Shown: piece by piece, positions 17,585 through 25,314 of the stretch
Layout of the letters: the number at the start of each line of letters is the position of its first letter
Numbering within the stretch: position 1 is the first letter of the stretch
The notes under the pieces: model-generated
What the model was told of the DNA's origin: nothing
What the model saw: the letters and a program-made list of their open reading frames with translations, nothing else
The model's database searches: none
NCBI GenBank assembly: GCA_024703855.1
Contig: CP087965.1
Location: 5,634,001 to 5,698,000, forward strand
Origin: Polaromonas sp. P2-4
Lineage (GTDB): Bacteria > Pseudomonadota > Gammaproteobacteria > Burkholderiales > Burkholderiaceae_C
Length of the DNA: 64,000 nt
Reading direction: 5' to 3'
Program-made: the position numbers and the translations under genes

Positions 17585-19969
17585 AGCCGGCTCCGTCGCA
17601 GGCGCAAGGCGTTGCCGATCACCGACGCCGAGCTCAAGCTCATGGCCAGAGCCGCGATCATTGGCGATAACAGCCAGCCGGTCAGCGGATACAACACGCC
17701 TGCGGCGATGGGGATGCCCAACGCGTTGTACAGAAAAGCAAACATCAGGTTCTGTTTCATGTTGCCCACCGTGGCTTCCGACAACGACCGAGCGATGGCA
17801 ATCCCGCGCAAATCACCCTTGACCAGCGTGACCTGCGCGCTGTTCATTGCTACGTCCGTCCCGGTGCCCATGGCCACGCCAACATCCGCTTTGGCCAGCG
17901 CGGGCGCATCGTTGATGCCGTCTCCCGCCATCGCCACGACGTGGCCGTCCCTCTGCAGCCGCTCAATCAAGATGAGCTTATCGGCAGGCTTGACCTCCCC
18001 ATGCACTTCGTCGATGCCAAGGCGGACACCGACAGCTTTGGCCGTGGTCAGGCCGTCGCCGGTGGCCATCACGATACGCAACCCAGCCGCTTTCAGTGTG
18101 GCCAAAGCCTCGGGCGTGCTCTGCTTGATCGGATCAGACACGGCCAGCAGGCCCACTAACTGACCATCGACCGCCAGATGCATCACGCTGGCACCTTCGG
18201 TACGCAAGGCCTCGGCCTGTGGCACCAAGGGAGCTACCGAGACGCCGATCTGCTGCATCAGCGTGGTATTGCCGAGCGCCAGTTGACGCCCCCCAACCTG
18301 CCCGCGCACGCCGATGCCCGAACCTGACTCAAAGTTCTCCGGCTTATCGAGCGTCATGCCACGCTCGCGGGCGGCGCGCACGATGGTCTCGGCCAGCGGG
18401 TGCTCGCTGCCCTGATCAAGGCTCGCGGCCAGGCGCAGCACTTCGTCGGCCTCAAAGCCAGGGGCGGGGACCGCGCGGTCGAACGCTGGGCGGCCTTCGG
18501 TCAGGGTACCGGTCTTGTCTATGACGAGAGTGTCGATCTTGCGCAGGTTCTCGATGGCCGCTGCATCGTGGAACAGCACGCCCTGTGTCGCGCCACGACC
18601 GGTGGCCACCATGATGGACATCGGCGTGGCCAGGCCCAAGGCGCACGGACAGGCGATGATCAAGACAGCGACCGCGTTGATCAGGCCGTAAACCCAACTG
18701 GGCTCAGGCCCGAAAAATCCCCAGCCGAAGAAGGTCAACAAGGCGATCACAACCACCGAGACCACGAAGTAGCCCGCCACCACGTCGGCCATGCGCTGCA
18801 TGGGGGCCCTGGAGCGCTGGGCTTGCGCGACCATTTGTACGATCTGCGCAAGCATGGTGGCCGAACCAACCCGCTCTGAGCGCATCACCAGCGCACCGCT
18901 GGTGTTGAGCGTTGCCCCGATCACTTTGTCACCCGCGCGCTTGCTCACCGGAACGGGCTCGCCCGTGAGCATGGATTCATCCACCGAACTGCCGCCTTCA
19001 ATAACAATGCCATCCACAGGCACCTTCTCGCCAGGCCGGATGCGCAATACGTCGCCCACATGGACATGGTTCAAGGGCACGTCTTCTTCGCTCCCATCGG
19101 CCAGGATGCGCCTGGCCGTCTTGGGCGAAAGGCCTAGCAGAGACCTGATCGCAGCAGAAGTCTGCGAGCGGGCCTTGAGTTCCAGCACCTGGCCCAACAG
19201 GGTGAGCGAGATGATCACGACGGCCGCTTCAAAATACACGGCGACCCGTCCCATGGAAACGAATGAGTCCGGAAACACCTGAGGTGCAACGGCGGCCACC
19301 ACGCTGTAAAGGAACGCGGCACCGGTGCCCAAACTGATCAGCGTCCACATATTAGGGCTGCGATTCACCACTGACTGCCAGCCACGCAAAAAGAACGGCC
19401 AACCCGCCCACAGCACAATGGGCAACGACAGTGTCAGCTCGATCCAGCTTTGCGTGGCCATGTCGAACCAGTTCAGCCTGTGGCCGAACATCGCCATCAG
19501 GGTGACAACCACGGTCAGCGGCAGCGTCCACCAGAAGCGTCGCTGGAAATCCACAAGTTCCTTGTTCTCTCTTTCTTCGAGTTCGGGCAACAAGGGCTCC
19601 AGCGTCATGCCGCACTTGGGGCAGTTGCCTGGATGATCCTGGCGTATCTCCGGATGCATTGGGCAGGTGTAAATCGTGCCGGCGGGGGCCGGCTGTTCTT
19701 GTTTAGGAGCCGGTTTCGAGGCCACGAATTGACTCGGATTCGCGCTGAATTTGTTCTTGCAGTGCGCTACAGAAGTAGTAGAGCCGTCCGTCATGTTCGT
19801 GCCGATGCACGGAACGCTCGGTGACGGTCATGCCACAAACCGGATCTTTCAATGGCTGCGGCTCAGTTGGTGCGGTCCCATGCGCATGGGGCATAACAGT
19901 GCGCCTACTGCCTACTGGTTCATGATGCATATGTTCGGGCGAATGTGCCGAGTACGCGTGATGGTTCAT
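17581..19969 (-). CDS. copA: Copper-translocating P1B-type ATPase (one frameshift)
   Basis: About 796 residues from ATG 19969. The N-terminus is His-rich, then a YHS domain (DPVCGMTVTERSVHRHEHDG), then, after a one-base loss near 19760 (YYFCSA|HCKNKF), a heavy-metal-binding domain TIYTCPMHPEIRQDHPGNCP with KCGM. The core has the CPC ion-binding motif (IIACPCALGLATP), DKTGTLTEG, SEHPLAETIV and AGDGINDAPALAKADVG. This is a Cu(I)/Ag(I) exporter with YHS-HMBD in place of ferredoxin-like metal domains. It pumps from cytoplasm to periplasm and belongs with the small membrane and Met-rich genes upstream. No CueR-type operator was recognised. Confidence 0.93.
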
Positions 19970-20002
19970 GTCGACACCTGAAAGTAATGAAGACAGCGCT
20001 TG

Positions 20003-20221
20003 CTAGGCATCTTGATCCAGAATCACCTTGCGTTTTTCGTACTCTTCCGTGCTGATTTCGCCGTTCGCCAGGCGACGGCGCAACACCTCGTGGGGTGTCT
20101 CACGCGGTCGGTCTCGGCGCACGGGAGACCCACCCCGACCCAAGTAGATCAACGCAATCACCACGGCAATCCAGAAGACCCACCACAGGGCGTGCATGCC
20201 CATCATGTAATCGTAAGACAT
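20003..20221 (-). CDS. SHOCT-domain small membrane protein
   Basis: 72 residues: one N-terminal TM helix (HALWWVFWIAVVIALIYLG), an Arg-rich linker and the SHOCT motif LRRRLANGEISTEEYEKRKV. AAAGGAG lies 8 bases before ATG 20221. SHOCT proteins of this size are frequent beside copper ATPases; their function is not known. Same strand as copA, 33 bp upstream of it. Confidence 0.85.
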   Translation of the reverse strand: MSYDYMMGMHALWWVFWIAVVIALIYLGRGGSPVRRDRPRETPHEVLRRRLANGEISTEEYEKRKVILDQDA

Positions 20222-20245
20222 GTACGCTCCTTTGTTGTTACAAAC

Positions 20246-20893
20246 TCAGCCGGTGGTTAAACCGTTCCCCATACGGGGGATGAACCGAGGTGTTCGCTGG
20301 GCGTAGCGCTCAAAGTCGTCGCCGAACTGCGCACGCATTTCCGCTTCTTCAGTGACCGCCAGACGCCCGTACATGACCAGCAGAATCGGGAACATGGCCA
20401 GGGTGAGCAGCGTTGGCCACTGCAACAGGAAACCAAACAGGATCAACACAAAGGCCACGTACTGTGGATGCCGAATCCGCGTAAGGCCCAGTGGTGGCCA
20501 GCGCATGCTCGCGTTGCGCGTGATAAAGAACACTCCAGGCACTGGACAGCAGGTAAAAGCCATAGGCCAGGAAGAAGTAGCTGGCGATATGCAGGACACC
20601 CAGGTGCGGATTGCCTTTTCGCCCAGCAAGGTCGACCAGAGGTGTCCGGCGTCATGGGACAGGATGTCGAGATTCGGATACCTCGTCTGCAGCCATCCCG
20701 ACAGCAGGTAGATGGTCAGGGGGAATCCGTACATCTCGACAAACAAGGCCACAATGAAAGCGGAAAATGCCCCAAAGGTTCGCCAGTCCCGCGCCGTTGC
20801 CGGCTTGAAGAAGCTGAACGCGAACAGGATGAAAATGGCCGAGTTGAGGATGACCAGCAGCCACAGCCCGTAGGCTGGTTGATCGTGACTCAT
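20246..20893 (-). CDS. Isoprenylcysteine-methyltransferase-like membrane protein (two compensating frameshifts)
   Basis: The open frame is 215 residues, but the middle (about 20500-20625) reads better in another frame (HLGVLHIASYFFLAYGFYLL), flanked by compensating indels. Ends are clear: LWLLVILNSAIFILFAFSFF at the start and IRHPQYVAFVLILFGFLLQW, then EEAEMRAQFGDDFERYAQRT, at the end. RHPQY plus the E-x-x-L/M-x-x-x-FG-x-x-(F)-x-x-Y motif marks the ICMT/phospholipid methyltransferase family of integral membrane methyltransferases. The start overlaps the stop of the DUF2933 gene (ATGA). Confidence 0.82.
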   Translation of the reverse strand: MSHDQPAYGLWLLVILNSAIFILFAFSFFKPATARDWRTFGAFSAFIVALFVEMYGFPLTIYLLSGWLQTRYPNLDILSHDAGHLWSTLLGEKAIRTWVSCISPATSSWPMAFTCCPVPGVFFITRNASMRWPPLGLTRIRHPQYVAFVLILFGFLLQWPTLLTLAMFPILLVMYGRLAVTEEAEMRAQFGDDFERYAQRTPRFIPRMGNGLTTG

Positions 20894-21165
20894 GATGGTT
20901 CTCCCTGATTCGGTTGGTCTGGTTTTCCTGGCCCGGCTCCAGGTCGGTGATCACCATGGTGATGACCATGTCCGTGATGCATGAAGATGTGCATCAGCGG
21001 ACAGGCCAGCAGCAGCAAATACGGCAGCGCACCCAGGACGTGGGCGCGGTGCTCGGTCAGTAGAAAGTATGCGGCAATGGCACCCAGAACGAGCAGACCG
21101 AGGGCGTAGCGCGAGCGCCAGAAGCCCTTGGGTTCAGAGTCACGCTGGACATGGTCGTGGTTCAT
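20890..21165 (-). CDS. DUF2933 membrane protein
   Basis: 91 residues, two TM helices (YALGLLVLGAIAAYFLLTEH and ALPYLLLLACPLMHIFMH) followed by a His-rich tail HHGHGHHHGDH. This is the DUF2933 pattern found in copper/silver clusters. The His-rich end may bind metal. GGAG precedes ATG 21165, and the stop overlaps the methyltransferase start. Confidence 0.85.
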   Translation of the reverse strand: MNHDHVQRDSEPKGFWRSRYALGLLVLGAIAAYFLLTEHRAHVLGALPYLLLLACPLMHIFMHHGHGHHHGDHRPGAGPGKPDQPNQGEPS

Positions 21166-21190
21166 TTGTTTCTCCGGCGATTCAAGGAGA

Positions 21191-21466
21191 TCAAGGCGTC
21201 AGGCGGTTGAGCAACCAGGCGAAGAACGCCCCGGCAAGCAAGGCCCACGTACTGAGCACGAAAAGCACCGTCAGGAACCCGGCCCAAGCGAACGGCCGCT
21301 GTTGCACCATGGGGCTGAAGTCCATGCCGTGGAACAAGTTGTTCATGAGACCCAGGAACGGGCCGGGTGCCAGCGTCCAGGCCAGCGCGCACAGGGCATA
21401 AAACACCCCGACGGTCATGGCCAGCGCAATGCCTGCGCGAAGGGGTGGCAGGGTAGTTTGGTTCAT
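21191..21466 (-). CDS. DUF5676-like membrane protein
   Basis: 91 residues, two TM helices (AGIALAMTVGVFYALCALAW and AGFLTVLFVLSTWALLAGAF) separated by FHGMDFSPM. This pattern is typical of small DUF5676 proteins next to DUF2933 and CopA. AAGGAG precedes ATG 21466. Function unknown; it lies 25 bp upstream of the DUF2933 gene, in the same operon. Confidence 0.8.
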   Translation of the reverse strand: MNQTTLPPLRAGIALAMTVGVFYALCALAWTLAPGPFLGLMNNLFHGMDFSPMVQQRPFAWAGFLTVLFVLSTWALLAGAFFAWLLNRLTP

Positions 21467-21479
21467 GGTGACTGCTCCT

Positions 21480-21932
21480 TCATTTGGTGACAGGCGTAGG
21501 CAGGCGATCCATCATCATCTGCATCATGGACTGCATCATGTCCATACGCCTTTCCATCATCCGCTGGCGCTCGTTCATGGTGCCCGGCATGGGTTTGCCG
21601 CCCATGCCTGGGCCGCCCATCATGTTCATCATTGCCATGCCCTCCTGCATGGCTTTCATGTGCTCGGCCATCAGCGCGTTGCGCTCTTCCGGCGTTTTAG
21701 CGTTGACCATCTTTTCGTGCATCTCGCGCATGGCTTTCATCTGGCTGTCCATGGCAGCCATCTGGTCGACGCTGCCTGGCCTGGCTGGCGGAGCGGCTTG
21801 CTTGGTAGAGGCTTGGCCAACGACAACAGTGTTCGGGTGATGTTGCGTGTGTTCTGCAGCGGTCTGGGCCAATGAGCCGACGGAGGCTGCAGCAAGAGCG
21901 ACGGTCAGTATGGTGTGACGAAGATGTGACAT
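21480..21932 (-). CDS. Methionine-rich exported protein (paralogue)
   Basis: 150 residues from ATG 21932 (MSHLRHTILTVALAAASVGS), with a signal peptide. The mature chain contains MKAMREMHEKMVNAKTPEER and RMMERRMDMMQSMMQMMMDR, closely similar to the lipoprotein at 12761-13183 but without a lipobox. It is probably a soluble periplasmic Cu(I)-binding helical protein (inferred from Met content and position). Stop is 14 bp before the DUF5676 start. The upstream ribosome-binding site is weak. Confidence 0.75.
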   Translation of the reverse strand: MSHLRHTILTVALAAASVGSLAQTAAEHTQHHPNTVVVGQASTKQAAPPARPGSVDQMAAMDSQMKAMREMHEKMVNAKTPEERNALMAEHMKAMQEGMAMMNMMGGPGMGGKPMPGTMNERQRMMERRMDMMQSMMQMMMDRLPTPVTK

Positions 21933-21952
21933 GGCCAATCCAATCTTAAAAG

Positions 21953-22171
21953 TTAAGGTGAAGAACAAAAAAATCGCCCCGGAATGGCAACAAACCGGCC
22001 GGGGCAAGACGCCGACGAACGGCCGAGCGGATCAAGTCCCTTTGCGTCTACGCTCCGCGGCGTGCGGCTCACGCTAGGGCGAGGCCCTTCACGAGGTGCG
22101 GTCAGCGCCTGTGCGTGCTCCAGTGTGGACAGGTCAACGTCCAGCGCGGCGTAGTGGTATTTGTGTTTCAT
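21953..22171 (-). CDS. Possible small protein coupled to fnr
   Basis: 72 codons whose ATG overlaps the fnr stop (ATGA). It starts MKHKYHYAALDVDLSTLEHA; the second half is Pro/Ser/Arg-rich and looks non-coding. No family recognised. The overlap is the only support. Confidence 0.25.
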   Translation of the reverse strand: MKHKYHYAALDVDLSTLEHAQALTAPREGPRPSVSRTPRSVDAKGLDPLGRSSASCPGRFVAIPGRFFCSSP

Positions 22172-22968
22172 GCCGATGCGTCTCTCAATGCACGCGCATC
22201 TCGAAGGCGCGTCAGGCCATCCAGGTCGATGATGCGGATATGGCGTTTGTCCACTTCGAGCAGGTGCTGTTGCTGGAAAGCCGAAAAGGTGCGGCTGACG
22301 GTTTCCAGCGTCATACCCAGGTAGCTGCCGATTTCCGCGCGCGACATCCTCAGGTGAAATTCGCTGGCAGAGTAGCCGCGGGCCTTTAGGCGTTGCGACA
22401 GGTTCAACAGGAAGGCCGCCAGCCGCTCCTCGGCGTTCATGCTGCCTAGCAGCAGCATGAGGCTATGCTCGCGCACGATCTCGCGACTCATCAGACGGCT
22501 GACCACGTGCGTGCCAAAGTTGCCCTCTGCCAGGTCGGTGAGATGTGCGTAGGGAATCGCGCAGACCTCGGTGTCCTCCAGGGCCGTGGCGCTACTGGCG
22601 TGCTTGCCCTGGGCCACCCCGTCCAGACCCATCTGTTCTCCGGCCATGTGGAAACCGCTGACCTGCTCCCGACCATCCACCAGCGTGAGGCTCGACTTGA
22701 AAGTGCCACTGCGCACGGCATAGATGAACTGGAAGCGCTCGCCCTCATGGTAGAGCGCCTGGCCAGCCTTGACCTTGCGCCGGCCGAACATCAGGCCGTC
22801 CAGCCGGCTCATGTCGCTCCCTGTCATGCCCGCAGGTAAGCACAGGTCGCGCAGGTGGCAGTTGGAGCACAGCTTCTTCAACGGTGACTCCGGAGCGCTG
22901 TTCATTGTCTGGCGCGCGGGCACGTTTTGGATCTGACTGACTGGCGCTTCAAGTATGGCAGTGGACAT
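22168..22968 (-). CDS. fnr: FNR-type oxygen-responsive transcription regulator
   Basis: 266 residues from ATG 22968, behind AGGAG. The N-terminal cysteines are C34, C37 and C43 (KLCSNCHLRDLC), and C136 (EDTEVCAIPY) lies 93 residues after C43, the same distance as C29 to C122 in E. coli FNR. So a complete [4Fe-4S] ligand set is present. The recognition helix LETVSRTFSAF keeps the Glu, Ser and Arg that read TTGAT half sites. It is expected to dimerise without oxygen and activate promoters with FNR boxes, many of which occur in this window. It sits 29 bp downstream of a receiver-domain gene on the same strand. Confidence 0.95.
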   Translation of the reverse strand: MSTAILEAPVSQIQNVPARQTMNSAPESPLKKLCSNCHLRDLCLPAGMTGSDMSRLDGLMFGRRKVKAGQALYHEGERFQFIYAVRSGTFKSSLTLVDGREQVSGFHMAGEQMGLDGVAQGKHASSATALEDTEVCAIPYAHLTDLAEGNFGTHVVSRLMSREIVREHSLMLLLGSMNAEERLAAFLLNLSQRLKARGYSASEFHLRMSRAEIGSYLGMTLETVSRTFSAFQQQHLLEVDKRHIRIIDLDGLTRLRDARALRDASA

Positions 22969-22997
22969 GGATTTTCTCCTTGTTGGACGGGGGGCCT

Positions 22998-23387
22998 TCA
23001 ACGCACGGCTTGCCGCGACGCATCCGCTACAGCCCGTGCGAGTTGATCGAATTCGGTACTCTTGTCGAGGAAGCGGGCGGCGCCCTCCACCAGATAGCGC
23101 TTGCGGTAGGCCGGGCCCGAGTTGTTGCTGAAGACCACGAAGGCGATGCCCGGTGCAGCCTGGCGCACGACGCGCATCACCTGCAGGCCGGAGCCGCCTT
23201 CCAGCTGGACGTCCAGCACCACCACATCGGGCTGAGCGGCCAGGATGCCGTCGATCGAGCCCTGCGGCGTTTTGGCCTGACCGACGATATCCATCGCACG
23301 GGCGCTGAGTATCGCGGCGACGCGATCCCGGATCAGGGCCGAGTCGTCGGCGAGAAAAACTTTGACAGGGGCATGGCGCTGATGCAT
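22998..23387 (-). CDS. Single-domain response regulator (receiver only)
   Basis: 129 residues from ATG 23387. It has an acidic pair D14-D15 (FLADDSALIRDRV), phospho-acceptor D59 (VVVLDVQLEGGSG), the switch Ser in VVFSNNSG and Lys in FLDKSTEFDQL. There is no output domain. It is probably cotranscribed with fnr, so it may connect a phosphorelay to the FNR circuit (inference). A close relative with the same FDKSTE-I/F-D ending lies at 52518-52932. Confidence 0.88.
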   Translation of the reverse strand: MHQRHAPVKVFLADDSALIRDRVAAILSARAMDIVGQAKTPQGSIDGILAAQPDVVVLDVQLEGGSGLQVMRVVRQAAPGIAFVVFSNNSGPAYRKRYLVEGAARFLDKSTEFDQLARAVADASRQAVR

Positions 23388-23739
23388 GTCTTAACTGTGA
23401 TCTCGATGGCGTCCGAACGACATCGGTGGTGGCTGAATCCACCGGTCAGACAAATCCGGATCGGGGCTTCCGCACCGCCGAGCACGCCTAGGAATCGTCC
23501 GAGCCAGCAACCAAGATTGACCCAGTTTCAGGAATTACCCGGCGCGCCTGCCCAGGGAAAAACCGGCCAATGAGGAACTGAAAATCCTTCACCGGCATGA
23601 CGGCTGGGGGGCCGAAGCCAGGTTCAGCGTACTGGAACGCCGGGAGTGATGAAGACGACTTCAGACCGGCCCCTGCAGAGCCGTTTCGGATATGAACAGG
23701 TCCCTGATGTCGCTCGTCGTGGCGCTACCGAAGCAGCCG
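23388..23739. other. 352-bp gap with no supported gene
   Basis: It lies between the receiver gene start and the end of a universal stress gene. It should hold the promoter of the receiver-fnr pair. No FNR box, terminator or convincing reading frame was found in it. Confidence 0.4.
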
Positions 23740-24576
23740 TCAATGTGCCATCAGCACTGGCAGGGTCATGGACCGCAGCACCACCCGGGAGGCGCCGCCC
23801 AGCAACCATTCCGCGCCCGGCTATGGCCGTAGCAGCCCATGACCAGCAGGTCGGCTTCGAGGTCGAATGCGCGTGACAGCAGTTGTTCGCCCAATTGTTC
23901 GGGCTCCTCGCCCTGGCGGTGCCAAGTCGCCTCCACCCCGCGCAGTTTCAGGTAGCCGTCCAGGTCCAGCCGTTCGCCGCTGATCGCCGCTTCCTCGCCC
24001 GCCCAGCTGACCACGTGGACGCGCCGCGCACCCTGGAGCAGGGGCATGGCCGCGGCGACGGCACGGGCCGCCTCGCGTGTTGGCTTCCAGGCGATCACCA
24101 CGGTTTCGCCCACCGCCGGCGGCACGGTAGCGTAGGGCAGGATCAGGGCCGGCTTGCCGCTGATCGCCATCACGGTCTCAACGAAATCGGCGGGCACATG
24201 CGCCGATCGCGTGTCCAAAGGATCGTGCTGGCCCAGCACCAGCAGGTCCGCATACAGCGCCTGTTGCGCGAAGGCGCTCATCACGGGATCGTCGCGGACC
24301 TCCCCCCAGGAGACTGGTACGCCGGCCGATGCCAGCGAGTGTTCGAACATCGTACGCGCCCCGGCCACCTGCTCGTCATCGATCTTGCGCAAGGTTGCCG
24401 CGATATTGGGGCCAATCTCGGGCGCGAACGGCAGTTCTACGAAACTGGGCGTAACCGCATACAGCGCGGCGACCGCGGCACCGTGCCGCCGTCCGAGCTG
24501 GTGCGCGACCTCCAGGCGCTGCGCCGCGCGGCGAGGCGTCAAGGTGGACCAGTAGTTCCATCAATGAAGCTTTCAT
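23740..24576 (-). CDS. Universal stress protein, double-domain size (two frameshifts)
   Basis: About 279 residues from ATG 24576, behind a strong GGAGGT. MELLVHLD opens the first Usp fold. An indel near 24535 leads to RRAAQRLEVAHQLGRRHGAA, and the second half has GETVVIAWKPTREAARAVAA and DLEADLLVMGCYGHSRA. A second indel near 23815 restores EWLLGGASRVVLRSMTLPVL with stop at 23740. The C-terminal G-x-GHS-R motif is the ATP-binding signature of Usp. An FNR-like box with a -10-like hexamer lies upstream. Tandem Usp proteins often support survival without oxygen or growth. Confidence 0.85.
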
Positions 24577-24607
24577 GGGACCTCCGTCGACAGGTTGCGA
24601 TTTGACA

Positions 24608-24649
24608 ACTTTAGTCCACCGTCGGCTTGCGCGCCTTGACAATCATCAG
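24608..24649 (-). promoter_or_regulatory. Probable FNR-type promoter
   Basis: TTGAC-AATC-ATCAG (24636-24649) matches 8 of 10. TAAAGT on the minus strand (24613-24608) is centred 32 bp from the box. ATG of the universal stress gene is at 24576. Confidence 0.45.
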
Positions 24650-24669
24650 CCGCACGCCACGTTGGTCGC

Positions 24670-25314
24670 TCAGGGCTCCAGCTGATCCGCCAGACCGTGC
24701 TTGAGGGCGTAGCGGATCAGTTCCATCTGGTTGCCCAGGCCCAACTTCTGCATCAGGTTGGCCTTGTGGGTGCTCACCGTCTTGACCGAGAGCTTGAGCC
24801 GGGCCGCAATGTCAGTGACCGATACGCCGGCCACCAGCAGGCGGAACACCTCGAATTCGCGGTTGGACAGGCTCTCGTGTGGCGATGCCTCGTTGCCCGG
24901 CATGGCGCCCAGGGCCAGTTGCTCGGCCACTTCGGCGCTGATAAAGGCGCCGCCCGCGGCGATCTTGCGGATCGCCTGCTCCAACTCTGCGGGGGCGCTC
25001 TCCTTGGTCAGGTAGCCGCTGGCCCCGGACTTGATGGCGCGTACGGCGTACTGCAGTTCCTGGTGCATGCTCAGCACGAGGATGCGCAGTTTCGGCTTCT
25101 CGGCGCGGACCAGCTTGATCAGTTCCATGCCACTGCGCCCCGGCATGGACAGGTCCAGTATCAGCACGTCAAACGTGAGTTCGCGCACCTGCTGCATGAC
25201 CTCGGTGCCGTTGGCTGCCTCGCCGGCCACTTCCATGTCGTCCACCGAGGAGACGATGCGTTTGAGACCTTCGCGCACGATAGCGTGGTCATCGGCAATC
25301 ACGATCCTGATCAA
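24670..25314 (-). CDS. NarL/FixJ-family response regulator
   Basis: 214 residues, intact. Receiver: IVIADDHAIVREGLKRIV with the acceptor Asp in VLILDLSMPGRSGMEL and Lys in GYLTKESAP. C-terminal LuxR-type HTH: LSNREFEVFRLLVAGVSVTD, then KLSVKTVSTHKANLMQKLG. It acts as a DNA-binding transcription factor once phosphorylated. The start overlaps the histidine kinase stop (ATGA), so the kinase at 25311-26969 is its partner. Its operator sequence is not known. Confidence 0.95.
   Translation of the reverse strand: MIRIVIADDHAIVREGLKRIVSSVDDMEVAGEAANGTEVMQQVRELTFDVLILDLSMPGRSGMELIKLVRAEKPKLRILVLSMHQELQYAVRAIKSGASGYLTKESAPAELEQAIRKIAAGGAFISAEVAEQLALGAMPGNEASPHESLSNREFEVFRLLVAGVSVTDIAARLKLSVKTVSTHKANLMQKLGLGNQMELIRYALKHGLADQLEP

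Noticed and set aside
22019..22034. FNR box near GAGCGGATCAAG downstream of fnr
   Set aside because: Only one half site fits; the other half shows almost no match and no -10 hexamer is placed correctly.
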